A stretch of 64,000 nt of DNA from Athripsodes cinereus (taxonomy: Eukaryota > Arthropoda > Insecta > Trichoptera > Leptoceridae), in NCBI GenBank assembly GCA_947579605.1, contig OX388311.1, forward strand, positions 24,988,951 to 25,052,950, written 5' to 3'. The notes under the pieces were generated by a model. That model was not told the origin of the DNA, ran no database searches, and worked only from the letters and a program-made list of their open reading frames with translations. This document shows positions 1 through 10,700 of this stretch, piece by piece. Numbering within the stretch: position 1 is the stretch's first letter; each line of letters begins with the position of its first letter. The position numbers were made by a program, and so were the translations under genes.

Positions 1-1053
1 AGCAGAATGCTCCATACAAAGGCTTTAGTAAGGTTCTTCCTTACGCTTAAGTCGATATTTGGGGATTCCAATATCTTCGATTTTTTGTTGAAGGCAATCC
101 TTGCCTGGTTTATTCTGCTTACAATTTCTGCTTTGGAGCGTCCATCCTGGTTTATTCTGCTGCCCAGGTACACGAATTCACTTACTTGTTTGATGCTCAC
201 TCCATTTAATGCAATGTTCGCAGTCGCTTCCTCTCTTCCAACGACCATACATTTTGTTTTTTCTTTATTTATTTTCATGTTGTACTTTGACAACAGTATA
301 CTTTCCATTTTTCCTAAAGCTTCGTTCAGCTCCATCTCGGAGTCTGCGAGCAGTGCTATGTCGTCAGCATATCTTATCATGTCGACCTTTTTCCCATTTA
401 TTTTTACTCCTGTCCAGTTCTTCATTTCTTCTCTCAGTTCATCAATGGCTCGCTGTATATAGCAGTTAAAGAGAGCTGGCGACATTGAGCATCCTTGTCT
501 TACGCCTTGTTCGACCCTTGCTTCTGCACAGCTCTCTCCGCTTTTAATCACAGCCATTTCGTTCTTGTATAAGCTCCAGATTGCTCTTCTATCCTTATAA
601 CTCATTCCTATCTGGTTGAGGGTGTTAAAGAGTTGTTCCCATTCTACTTTATCGAATGCTTTTTCAAGGTCGATGAATGCTATATATGTGTTTTTATTAA
701 TTGTTATTCTCTTTTCTAGAGTAAGTCTGAGACTCAGAATTGCATCTCTTGTACCTGTCTCTTTGCGGAATCCAAATTGATCTTCTGAAAGTGTTTCGTT
801 GATTTTATTTTCCGCCCTTTTCATTATAATGTTGGTGAGTATCTTAGAAGCGTGTGATATCATGCTTAAGGTTCTGTGTTGTTCACACTTTGTCGTGCCT
901 GCTTTCTTAGGAAGCGCTCGTATCAGACATTTGGCAAAGTCCTCAGGTATCTCTCCTGTGTTGTATATTTTGCAGACAAGCTTATACAATGTATCAAGCA
1001 TGCCTTTTCCTGCGCATTTATTATTCACTATTAAATTGTTAAACACAATTTAA
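1..1053 (-). CDS. LINE reverse transcriptase fragment, runs off the window edge
   Basis: Read on the minus strand, this stretch encodes the reverse-transcriptase domain of a non-LTR retrotransposon, which would copy element RNA into DNA at a nicked target. From right to left the frame shows the fingers region, 'FGFRKETGTRDAI', the palm motif 'AFIDLEKAFDKVEW', 'GVRQGCSMSPALFN' and the catalytic 'RYADDIALLAD' near 365-385. The thumb follows ('FVYLGSRINQDG', 'EIVSRINQARIAF'). No stop was seen down to base 1, so the C-terminus lies outside the window. The 5' side is truncated near 1050, where an in-frame stop precedes 'NNKCAGKGMLDTL'. The motif style fits the endonuclease-reverse transcriptase LINEs common in arthropods. 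Clade was not resolved. The hAT element begins about 50 bp to the right. Confidence 0.85.
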
Positions 1054-1103
1054 CTGACAAATTCTTATTAATAATAATATGTAGTTACTACATACCTTCT
1101 TAC

Positions 1104-1200
1104 TAGATATGAGCGCCGCGCCGGCGCGCCGCCGCCGCCGCGTCTTTCCCCGCGCCGCCGCCGCCGGCCGACGAAGTCGACGCGCCGATTAATATCGAGC
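1104..1200 (+). repeat. hAT left end: inverted repeat plus GC-rich subterminal block
   Basis: The 15-bp terminal repeat at 1104-1118 runs into about 80 bp made largely of GCC/CGCCGCCG and CGCG words, reaching to about 1190. hAT transposases typically bind short subterminal motifs, so these words are the obvious candidates for such sites (inference). The block is also CpG-rich and lies just upstream of the transposase start, so it may double as promoter sequence. Confidence 0.75.
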
Positions 1201-1258
1201 GAACGCGAGATCAGTGTGATTACCATTACGAGCGCGTGCACGTCTGCGAGTTGTAAAA

Positions 1259-3815
1259 ATGGCGGTGACGGCGACAGAGATTGACATTTTTAAGAAGAAG
1301 TTAAGTGAAATTAGTGTGAGCGAACTAAGCAAAACTTCATCAAAACATAGTTTTTGTTGGAACTATTTCGGACAATTAGTTGTAAATATCGACGGAAAGA
1401 AAAGAACAGTTTTGGGAGAGCAAATTTTTTGCGGGGCGTGCTTAAAACGTGAAAAAGATAATGATTCTGAAGTTTTGTTTTCCAAGTAAGTACCTACCCT
1501 CTAATAATTTTTAAATGTTATATCTGTCTGCTTAAACGCAGCTGCACCTACTTGCAAGCTATAATCTGCTTTTGTAGGGCGAAACTTCAATGTTACTTCG
1601 ATTAATATACATAATACAATACTAAACTCAGTATTGTAAAATTTTCAAAGTGGCCGCCGCCACAAGATGGCGGAATAAAAGCTTGTATTTTAAAAATGTT
1701 TTTTTAATGTATTTTTTTTTTTAATGCAATATTATTTAACTAGTGCCTTGTTAGTTGTTTCATACTAAAACTTTAAGAACCATAGTTTTATCGTGTATCG
1801 CTCTAAATACTTATGCGGTTTATCTTTTTCTAATTTTTAACCATTAGTTAGGAGAACCTAATCGAAATAATAGGTTAAATTGAGATTCTAGTTTACTTTA
1901 TTTTTATTACAGTGGATTTTTCACTTACATTTCATTTTTCAGAGCTAACGTGAAAGTCTACAGCAAGAATATAGCCACTAGTAATCTTCTGCGCCACTTA
2001 AAAGATGAACACAACTTGGAAGGTCAACTAAAGGCGAAAGTTGTACCAATCAAAGAGTTTTTTTCCGTCCAAAGAAAGTCGAAGCCTGTTTTAAAAAGCG
2101 GTAAAACTGGTGGAAGAAAAGACAAGTGGCTGCTCTCACGGGATCTAGCCCTTTGGTTTGCAAGATCATTAATGCCATTCGACAGCATAGATGATGAAGC
2201 CATGAGGGATTTTTTAAAAAAATATAATATTGTCGAGGCGGATGAAGATCTACCATCACGCCAAAACATTGCCCGAGAAGGCTTAGAAGACGTCTATAAT
2301 AGCATGTTAGCATATGTCAAAGACATTATTCAACAACAAAATATTCAATTTGGGGCTGTGACATCAGATTTATGGACAGACCAATTCAGACGCCGTAATT
2401 ACATAACCTGTACTTTTCATTTTATTTCAAACGACATGCAGCTTACGAAATTTACCCTAGCAACAAAACAAGTTACTGGGAAACATTCTGGTGAAAAAAT
2501 TAAAAAGGAAATTCAGGACATATTGGAAGAATTTCAAATTCCACAGAGTGATATTACTTTGGTGACGGACTCTGGGAGTAATATGAAAAGAGCTGCAAAT
2601 CTACTAAATATGAAGAATCATCTTTGCCTTGGACATGCTCTGCATAACCTGGTCACCGTTGATGGTATCCAGTGCACCGATGAAATTCTTACACTGATCA
2701 CCAAATGTAAGAAGATAGTTAAACATTTGAGATACAGAGCACCGCAACTAGAAGCCGCCGCCAACAAAGAACAACGTGAACTGTTGTTGTCTCTTGAAAC
2801 AATTGGTGAACATTCAGAAAACACAGACGATGACAGCGATAACACGTCAGATGAAGGCGGGGATGATTTATCGTCTACAACAAACCTCACAACTGGTGCT
2901 CCTCCAACCATCAAGACGAGTACGCCTACTAGGTGGCACAGCATGCTAATGATGCTGACAAGCATTGGTCACAGTGCGAATCGTCGGCCTATTAGGGACA
3001 TGCTAATAGATATAGACCGCAGTGCTCTTTTACTCAATGAGAACGAGTATAACTTGATTTTAACCTTATCATCATTTTTGGACAGATTCAAAACAATCGT
3101 GGATATGTTGAGTTCCGAATCGCAATCTACGATTAACTTGGCGTTGGTTTTTAAATCAGAAATAAGGCGATTATTAGATGAGTGTAGCGACAGGGAGCCA
3201 CTCGTAATTACCAGGATGAAGAATAATATGTTGCGGAAATTGGAACACCGCTTTCCTGCCACAGATCTGATTGTTGCGGCCACTTTGTTAGACTGCAGAT
3301 TCCATTCAATCAAGGAAATTGACGCATGCATGGAAAGCCGTGAAACTACCAAGGTAGAATTTTTATCAAAAATGGTAAAATCTATTCTGAAAGATGAAGA
3401 TGTTACTGACCCAACACCTCAAGGAAGCCATAAAACACCTGAACCGAGCACCTCGAAGACTTCTTTCTTGATGGATTTGGCAAAACTGCATAGTAGCGCA
3501 CAATTTGATGTGGACAGCGATGTTGAAAATGAGTGCTGGAAATATTTCAGCACAGCCACAGTTAAAGATCTTGAGCCCTACGATGATAACGTGCTTGAAT
3601 TCTGGAAAGACCGAAAGTTCTCATTTCCTTTGCTGTCGAAATTGGTTCGTGCAATATTATTTGTTCCAGCGACTAGTACCCCAAGTGAAAGGGTATTTTC
3701 TGTCACTGGTCAAATAATAACAACTAAAAGATCCCGTCTAAATCCTTTGAGGATCAATCGTATCATGTTTATACACGACAACTATGGTCACTGCAAAACT
3801 GATGCTCCATATTAA
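1259..3815 (+). CDS. hAT transposase, two exons (join 1259-1485, 1943-3815), 699 aa
   Basis: The transposase cuts and pastes the surrounding element. Exon 1 starts at an ATG in good context (AAAATGG). It ends at a GTAAGT donor at 1486, and the intron closes at a TTTTTCAG acceptor (1942). The junction is phase 2 and restores a lysine codon. Joining the exons gives 699 residues. A BED zinc finger is split by the intron: C58 and C61 in exon 1, H94 and H99 in exon 2. The catalytic residues expected for hAT proteins are visible: D218 ('TSDLWT'), D285 ('VTDSGSN') and E658 ('TPSERVFS'), with E658 41 residues from the C-terminus, close to the spacing known in Hermes. The C-x2-H motif 'CLGH' and the hATC dimerisation region ('SERVFSVTGQIITTKRSRL') follow. 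No frameshift or stop is seen. The acidic serine/threonine insert around residues 360-390 is probably disordered. Confidence 0.92.
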
Positions 3816-4170
3816 TTATGTTTTTTTATGTTTTCATTTATTTTCGGTTACATTAAATATATTTTTAAATACTTTTAACATTTAATTTAATCTCTTCGAA
3901 TTGCTTTAATTTTAATCTCCTTTGTTTTTTTTTGTCTTACGAAAAGAAGAATAATTCTTATATTTTTATCATTGATCTCAATTTAGTTTTATTCTCTAGA
4001 TTTGCTTGTGCAGTGTTTATTGCTCTGTGTAATTTATAAGAATGTAAAAAGCTGTTTACACCTTGATTTATTTAGCAACAAACGTTGATTTTGCAATGTT
4101 ATACATAATACACAGTGTGTTTACTTGTTGAATTTTATATAATTTTATCTCTTCTTTGTAAATTGTTTTA

Positions 4171-4176
4171 AATAAA
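4171..4176 (+). terminator. Polyadenylation signal AATAAA of the hAT transcript
   Basis: A consensus AATAAA lies about 355 bp after the transposase stop in AT-rich sequence and before the GC-rich right end. It is followed by a GT-rich stretch (GTGGATGAG). It is the best candidate for the transposase mRNA 3' end. Assignment is by consensus only. Confidence 0.45.
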
Positions 4177-4247
4177 ACTGTGGATGAGCAGAAAATAACG
4201 CATTATATTGATTTTCCTATAAAAATCTGCCTTTCATAGTCGCGCCG

Positions 4248-4867
4248 ATCCTCACACTTTAAGAACGTCGATGTGGCCCTGAGCGAGACAGGACGCCTAA
4301 TCATATGATTCCTCAGGCTTACTCCCAAGGAAAAGGTCCATCTCCTGGATGAGATTGCACCGCTAAATACACGAAGAACTGTCGCAGCCGAGGAAGAAAG
4401 ACGAAAACAAAAAAGTTATCGGGCACGACCCGACCCTCCCCCGTACCGAGGCTCAGGTCAAGACGCAGCTTCCTATCGAAAACCAATGAATTGCACACCA
4501 CCTCGCATGAAATAAGAAACGAGCTGTGACGAGAACAGGTTGGGAAGAACAAATGGTTAAAACCAAGCGAGACTCTCCCAACCGGACTACCAGACAACAC
4601 CTCCCGTACGGGATTTGTTCAGCCCTGAACAGACTCAGAACGGGTGTGAGTAGATGTAAGGTTAACATCCAGAGATGGAAACTGCTGGGGGCGAGCAGGA
4701 TGTGACGTGCGATTGTAGAGAGGAGCAAAACGCGGCGCACCTGTTGGTGTGCCCACTCATGGGGGAACCTTATAATGAGGAGGACCCCCTGACTGCAAGC
4801 AACAAGGCTGTGATGGCTGCAAGATATTGAAGAGGGTGCAAATAGGGTCTGGACATGGAAAGTAAGT
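4248..4867 (+). pseudogene. 5'-truncated LINE C-terminal fragment nested in the hAT element
   Basis: This segment decodes, with one in-frame TGA and later frameshifts, to the region after the reverse transcriptase in a non-LTR retrotransposon. Visible pieces are 'VDVALSETGRLI', 'TPKEKVHLLDEIAPLNTRR' with a basic/acidic stretch, 'ALNRLRTGVSRCK' and a terminal cysteine-histidine knuckle 'CDCREEQNAAHLLVCPLM', then 'NKAVMAARYW'. It is flanked by a 12-bp direct repeat ATAGTCGCGCCG at 4236-4247 and 4868-4879, indicating target-primed insertion into the hAT right subterminal block. The fragment is dead by mutation and truncation. The same gene region is known from arthropod LINEs with a C-terminal zinc knuckle; the exact clade is not settled. 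Confidence 0.8.
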
Positions 4868-4879
4868 ATAGTCGCGCCG

Positions 4880-4955
4880 CCGAAACGCCGCCGCCGCCGA
4901 CACTCGCGAGTCGGCGCGCCGCCGCCGACAAATTGTCTATCGGCGCTCATATCTA
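4880..4955 (+). repeat. hAT right end: GC-rich subterminal block plus inverted repeat
   Basis: CGCCGCCGCCG-type words run from 4873 to about 4930 and end in the inverted repeat (4941-4955). This mirrors the left end in composition but not in exact order. The nested LINE's target duplication consumed part of this block. Confidence 0.75.
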
Positions 4956-4963
4956 CTTCTTAC

Positions 4964-5505
4964 AAAGGGCCCGAGTATTATTAATGAAATTATGATTCGA
5001 TTCTTATACATAATAGATACTATCTACCTGCACATCTGCTCTCAGTTAGACATTATTAAGTAATTTAATTAGTGTAAACAGCACTGTTGCCTAAGTGCTT
5101 TGGTAAAACAATGTCATCAAATTATGTTGACTTAATTTGCATAAGTAGGTACCTACAAGACCTTTTTTCTGTTAAAGCACTGATTATCTCTCCTTAATTA
5201 ATAAATGTATCACGAAGTTAATCAGCACTGAAGTAGGTAGTACCTAAATGAAAGAGGGTGGTTCACATTCGAAAAAAATCTCTTTCTCAGATTGCTAAAA
5301 ACAAACAAACAGCTGTAAATAAATAGATTTTTTTCATTCAAACCCATTCTGAGTCAATTCTGAGACCTTCTCTCATGGTATAATTCAATTTTTTTTTTGT
5401 AGCAAAAACGAGAAAAAGCTCTTTTTTGCCTACATATAATATAAGCAAAGTGTCCAGTAGACTAATTTTCCGTAATAAAAATGCATATTGTAAACTCCAC
5501 TTTCT
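4964..5505. other. AT-rich DNA, nothing recognised
   Basis: No protein-like frame, inverted repeat or known repeat end was seen. Only short lepidopteran-style words such as GTAGGTACCTAC occur. Confidence 0.5.
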
Positions 5506-5509
5506 ACAT

Positions 5510-5769
5510 AATACATAACATAGCATAACACAACATGTAGACAATTAACATCGATCGAGCTAGTCCCGAACTAAGATGTGAATCTTGTATTATGGGTAGG
5601 TACTAACGCGACGATACACATAGATATTATATACAATGTACCTACTAAACACATACTCGTATACATGTAACATCCAGACCCAGAACAATTTGTAAAAGGT
5701 CATTCTTCATTTTGCCCTGGTCAAGAATCGAACCCGGGATCTCATGACAAGAGCGTTACCTCGGACTTT
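5510..5769 (-). repeat. tRNA-derived SINE, family alpha, copy 1
   Basis: On the minus strand the copy starts at a degraded tRNA-like head with an intact B box (GGGTTCGATTC, about 5729-5740). It continues through a body containing 'CGAGCTAGTCCCGAACTAAG' (about 5556-5575) and ends in a TGTTATG-type pentamer-rich tail near 5510. The same order is seen at 34745-35018, and body pieces occur inside the long-inverted-repeat elements at 49.7, 52.5 and 53.1 kb. The A-box half of the head has been lost. It would be transcribed by RNA polymerase III and moved by a partner LINE (general SINE biology). Confidence 0.65.
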
Positions 5770-6574
5770 TTTTATGACTGAGGGAATCCAGCAAAAAAAT
5801 AAGAAACAGAATACCTTTGTCTTTCAGAATCATGAAAATTAAATGCCTATATTGAATTTAACGAGTTTAATTTTTTTATTTAATGAATATTTATGTATTT
5901 TCAATATTTATGAGCATAATCTCCAATTTAATTCAATTAGGTATAGTGTGAAGTAAGTATGTAACATTAAACTTTTCAGTATTGGTTTCATCACAGGATC
6001 ACTTGTATTTCTAATATTATTAAGAACGATTCAAATAATATCCACTGTAATTTTCGTCTCAATGCGATTCGATATAAATATGTAGCTATGTATTATCCAA
6101 TCCAATATACTTTCACACATATAATTCTCATTGTCTTCGTTTTTCCCCTATTCAGTATGTATGTACAGTACTCCAGTTATGTTACATAGGTAGAATGTAG
6201 TAGTAGTTAGTTATACGTGGTAACAAAGGGGAGACGAGTGCCATTACCGGCCAACCTTTCACAATCACTACCACTCCAATTAGTTCAGTAGGATGGGTTC
6301 TGGATACAATATAACACACTTACCTATGTATTACCATTGTAGATTGGACTTACTATTACTATTAATAATACTACTTACACGTTGAACTTACCTAGTGCTA
6401 AGCAGTGATAATATTACAAGACCGAGAATACGAAATTCAACATTACCTATATCAAAGAATAATTTGATCTTTTCATTAAATTTTAATTAAATCTCTCTCC
6501 TTTTTAAACAAATATTTTCATATGTATGACAGGTATTCGTAGCAATCGTAACCCTTTAACCATGAGACATATTA
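5770..6574. other. AT-rich DNA, nothing recognised
   Basis: There is no coding signal. A moderately GC-richer patch at about 6225-6330 ('GAGTGCCATTACCGGCC') may be an old transposon remnant, but no family could be named. Confidence 0.4.
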
Positions 6575-6720
6575 TAATTGATGTGATTGGCATTCACAAT
6601 GTGACAACAATTGTGCGGCATGATTATAATTATGAAGAGTTTTTAACTATGTATGTAATAAATTATCACTGCGACCATTTTTGACACACTTGTTTCATTC
6701 ATGAGCAGATTAAAAAGTTT
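6575..6720. repeat. Dispersed repeat shared with 62905-63060
   Basis: The words 'TTGGCATTCACAATGTGA', 'GCGGCATGATT', 'TTTTAACTATGTATG' and 'CATGAGCAGATTA' occur in the same order here and at 62905-63060. There they precede a foldback structure. This copy is older and lacks the inverted arms. It is probably a MITE remnant. Confidence 0.5.
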
Positions 6721-6782
6721 TCAATATATTCTTGAAAGAAACTGACACGTCGAAATCTGTCGCAGATCTATTAGCGAATTCG

Positions 6783-6945
6783 TCGGTAGCCTGAAGGTAG
6801 AGTCTCGGCCTCGTGAACAGGGAGTCCGTGGTTCGATCGCAGGTGCCGGCAAACTCCCCTTTCAAGACACAAGCTTGTAGCTTACTGTGAAAGGTGTATA
6901 AGGTTGTATTTGGGATTATAACAAAAACCAGATATCTTTAAAAAA
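6783..6945 (+). repeat. tRNA-derived SINE, family beta, copy 1
   Basis: The tRNA-like head has an A-box-like 'GGTAGCCTGAAGG' and B box 'GTGGTTCGATCGC' (about 6830-6842). It is followed by the family body 'GGTGCCGGCAAACTCCCCTT', 'GACACAAGCTTGTAGCTTAC' and a 3' end 'CCAGATATCTTTAAAAAA'. Other copies are at 38630-38790 (minus), 39958-40105 and 61503-61645. This is the best-preserved head of the four. Confidence 0.75.
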
Positions 6946-7277
6946 AAATTGAAAGTGATATTAATATAATAATTATATGAAATAAAACCTTTCATATATT
7001 GTTACTGTATTAATGTTTCATTGGCTCTGTAGACATTGAGATATGAGTAGAAATATTCTTCATTTTGAGATCTATAAAACTACATATTATTTTTAAACAG
7101 TCGATAAAATTTGTTTGAAAAAAGCGGAGAAAATCAATTTAATTACGCATACCTATCTATCAGTCAAAATCTAGTTGGTTTTTTGCGTTGTTGCGTAAGT
7201 ATTACTTGTAATTGCTCAAAGAAGAAATATATTATACCTACATTTTTAGACAGAAATTCAACTATTTAATTAAAATT
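6946..7277. other. AT-rich DNA, nothing recognised
   Basis: No coding potential or repeat structure is visible between the SINE and the duplicated target site at 7278. Confidence 0.5.
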
Positions 7278-7602
7278 TAGACTACCTACTTAACTTCTTC
7301 TTCCTGGCACTGTCCCAACTTATTGCCGCTGAAGGCTGTTGGGGTCGGCTCTTCTCGTTCTGAAGTTATACGTTCTTCTTTTTCCAATATCCTCTTCATC
7401 CAGGCTATTTCTCCGCAGGATTTTATTGCATTGTGTCATCAGCATATTCTTTGGTCTCCCTCTTGATGGATGTCGAGGGAGATTTACTGACGTAGCTTTG
7501 TTTATTTATTTATTTATTCTTCTTGCACATCATCATTTCATAACAGTGTTAGCAAAATAATATAAAATTTTAGAAACTAGGACGATGTGCAGTGGCGAGA
7601 TT

Positions 7603-7618
7603 ATCACTATAAAGTGAT
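7603..7618 (-). other. Stem-loop in the CR1-like 3' UTR
   Basis: ATCACTATAAAGTGAT forms a 6-bp stem about 100 bp upstream of the tail. The stem is kept, with base changes, in the truncated copy at 40.3 kb (ATCACTTCAGAGTGAT), and the two arms stay complementary. It is a candidate recognition structure for the element's reverse transcriptase. Confidence 0.5.
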
Positions 7619-7796
7619 TTCTTCCATCTAACCACGACACATTGACATGAAACTAGTAAAAACAAATTTACTTACAAAAAAAAACATACAAAATATCAAA
7701 ACACAACAAAAGAAAAAAAAAACAAAATTTAAAATAATATATTTGACACACACCCAACATGTGGTAGGGATTATGGATCAGAGGAGGGGGGGGGGG

Positions 7797-10700
7797 CTAG
7801 GGAACGGATACTGAGTTAGAAGATAGCATTTTTTCCTTAACATAAGATTTAAAGACATTGAACGATTGTGAAACTCTATGCGAAGAAGGAAGATTATTCC
7901 AACAACGAGCACCATAAACTGAGAATGATTTCGAGAAATAATTGGTACTGTGTGTAGGAATTGCCAGAAGACGCTCGTTATTGGATCGCAATGGTAGGCC
8001 ATGGCTCGCTAAATACTCGAAATTTTCTTTTAAATAATAGGGAGAAGACGTGGAATAGAGTATTTTGTAAACAAGTGATAGAATTTGAAGTTCACGTCTT
8101 TGATGCACAGTTAGCCACTTAAGATTGACTCGATACTGGGAGATATGATCAGACCTCTTGAGATTGAAAATAAATCGGATACCATAATTCTGAAGTCTCT
8201 CAAGTTTATTTGACAGGTCTTGGTTGATATCGAGATATACTGCATTAGCATAATCTATGAGAGGCAGCAGCAGAGATTGAACAAGTAAGGTTTTGATTTT
8301 AGTTGGAAGGAACATTTGATATCTTTTAAGAGAATGCAGTGAATAGAAAAATTTTCGTCGGATTGTATTCATATGCTGCTGCCAGGTTAGTTTTTGGTCC
8401 ATAATCACACCAAGGTTCTTCACTGTTGCTGAATAAGGGATTATATCTGAGTCCATTGTTGTATTGGGCACGGTCATGGATTTGAGTTTTGAAATGTGAT
8501 AATGACTGCCGAGGAAAATTGATTGAGATTTTGAAGGATTTATGATAAGTCCATGATTCGTTGCCCAAACTGAAATTTTTTGCAGACATTCCGATATATT
8601 TTCAACAGCGGCAGAAGTATTTTCTATATTAAAATGAGTGTAAATCTGAAGGTCATCTGCATATAAGTGATAATGACAAGTGTTAATAAAGCGTGACACA
8701 GGGCTTATAAAAATTGAGAAGAGGAGAGGAGAAAGTATTCCGCCCTGAGGTACACCTGATCTGAGTTCCGCCCATTCAGAGACAGCGCCACCAGGCAGTC
8801 GAACACACTGGAAACGTCCCTTTAGATAGGATTCAAACCAAAGGGAGCATGAGTGTGAAATATTAAGGCTTTCCAGTGTCGCAATCAACAGGTCAAAGTC
8901 CACAGTATTAAATGCTGTGCTAAAATCAAGTAACGTCAGTAACGTCAACTGCCGATTGTCCATTGCAAGTCTGATATCGTCTGAAATTTTAATTAGAGCA
9001 GTTGTGGTGCTATGACCCTCACGAAAACCTGACTGGAAGTTATTATGGAGATTATTTTGGGAAATAAAAATATTTAGCTGATTATAGGCAAGTCTTTCTA
9101 TGACCTTGGAAAAAAAGGGGAGGATCGAGATTGGACGAAAATCGGCTGGACATGATGATGATGCTTTCTTTGGAAGTGGTATAACGTATGCCTTCTTCCA
9201 CTCTCTCGGAAAAACATTGTGTGAGAATGAAAAATTTATAATATGTGTTATATGAGGTAAGATTAAATGAAAAAAAGGCAAAATGAAGGAAAAACAAACA
9301 TCATCACATCCAGTGGCCTTGGACTTTATGGACTTTACAGACTGTTGGACATCGGCATCCGTAACTTCAGTGAAATTAAACATATCACAGGGGGGTTTGG
9401 GCTGAGCATGTATTGAGACTAGTGATCTAGACTTAGCGGCGCTATCCAGAACAAGCGGGGGAGTGGCAAATTGAGAGTTTAACAAATTGGGATCTAGATC
9501 TATGGCATCGTGCATCTTACTATTTTGAGGTAGTCCAAGCGAGCCAAGACGCTTCCATGCTTGAGATTGTGTACAGTTATTAAATAGATCGTGAGTGTAT
9601 GCAATTTTGGCATTTCTACATTTTTTTGTACATAAGTTACGAAGAGTCTTGTATGCAAACCAGTTTTTGTCACAGGGGGAAATTTTATGTTTGACACGAG
9701 CCCTGTCTCGGCGAGCCATGAGTTTTTTAATCTCTTCAGTGATCCACTGAACTGGCAAATTTTTTATTCTAACTTTTTTTAGTGGTGCATGCTTATTATA
9801 TAGTTGTTCTATATTTCTATTGAGAGTTTCAACTTTTTCATCAATTGAATTTGCCAGTGTGATGTCATCCCACTTTAGAGATTCCGCTTCAATGAGCAGA
9901 GCATCGTTGTCAACATGACGAAGAGAGCGCGCATATACAACCTTGGGTTTGGGTTTGGGGACCTTTATAGAGTATTGTAGAAATAGAAGATCGTGGTGTG
10001 AGAAACCTCCAGCTGTAAGTTGACCATGAGCCTTTGCCATGTTAAGTTGGGAGACAATTATAAAATCAATTAGAGATTGAGAATTCTGAAGTATGTGTGT
10101 AGGCTGAAGTGGGAGAATATTCAAACTAGTAGAAAACATTAGCTGCTGGAGTCTCGCTGATCGGAAGTCATGCTTCAAAAGACAAGTGTTTAGGTCACCC
10201 ATTACGACAGTATTGTGAAATTTGGAAGAAATATCTTCAAGAACAGGCTCCAATTTTCCAAAGTAATCTGATACGGGTGGACAGTAAATGACGCCGAAGA
10301 CAACAGTAGAATGTAAAATATTTACCTTGATGAAGAGATACTCCGGATCCGCAATGCCATGAGTAGTGGATTGTGATATGATTTCATATTGTAAATCTTC
10401 TCGAAGATAAATGCAAACCCCACCACCACGTCGTTCAACTCGATCGTTTCGAATAAGTGAAAATCCTAGAATATCAAAAAGTGAAGAAGGTAAAGATGGT
10501 TTCAGCCATGATTCAGAAATCAATATAGCATGAATGTTAGCACCATGAAAAGTTGCCAACAATTCCGTGTGATGACTTGCTACACTTTGGGCATTAATGT
10601 GACAAACCCGCAAGTGTTTGGAATTGTATGAAAAAGAGTTTTTGAGAGTAGTATGAAGATCAGCAATCCCGTTACTAGAAGAGTTGAGAGAATCTGCAGC

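Larger units (their letters stand above)
1104..4955 (+). mobile_element. Complete hAT-superfamily DNA transposon
   Basis: Both ends carry the inverted repeat TAGATATGAGCGCCG (1104-1118 and the reverse complement at 4941-4955). They are flanked by a perfect 8-bp direct repeat CTTCTTAC at 1096-1103 and 4956-4963, the duplication size expected of hAT elements. Inside is a two-exon transposase with BED finger, catalytic acidic residues and C-terminal dimerisation region. The subterminal DNA on both sides is unusually rich in GCC/CGCCG words against an AT-rich background. A truncated LINE (4248-4867) has inserted into the right subterminal block after the hAT arrived. Intact ends, duplication and reading frame suggest a fairly young, possibly autonomous copy, though the nested insertion may impair mobility. 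Confidence 0.93.

Noticed and set aside
4453..4950. 165-codon minus frame across the hAT right end
   Set aside because: Antisense shadow of the nested LINE fragment, whose + strand frames carry recognisable motifs.
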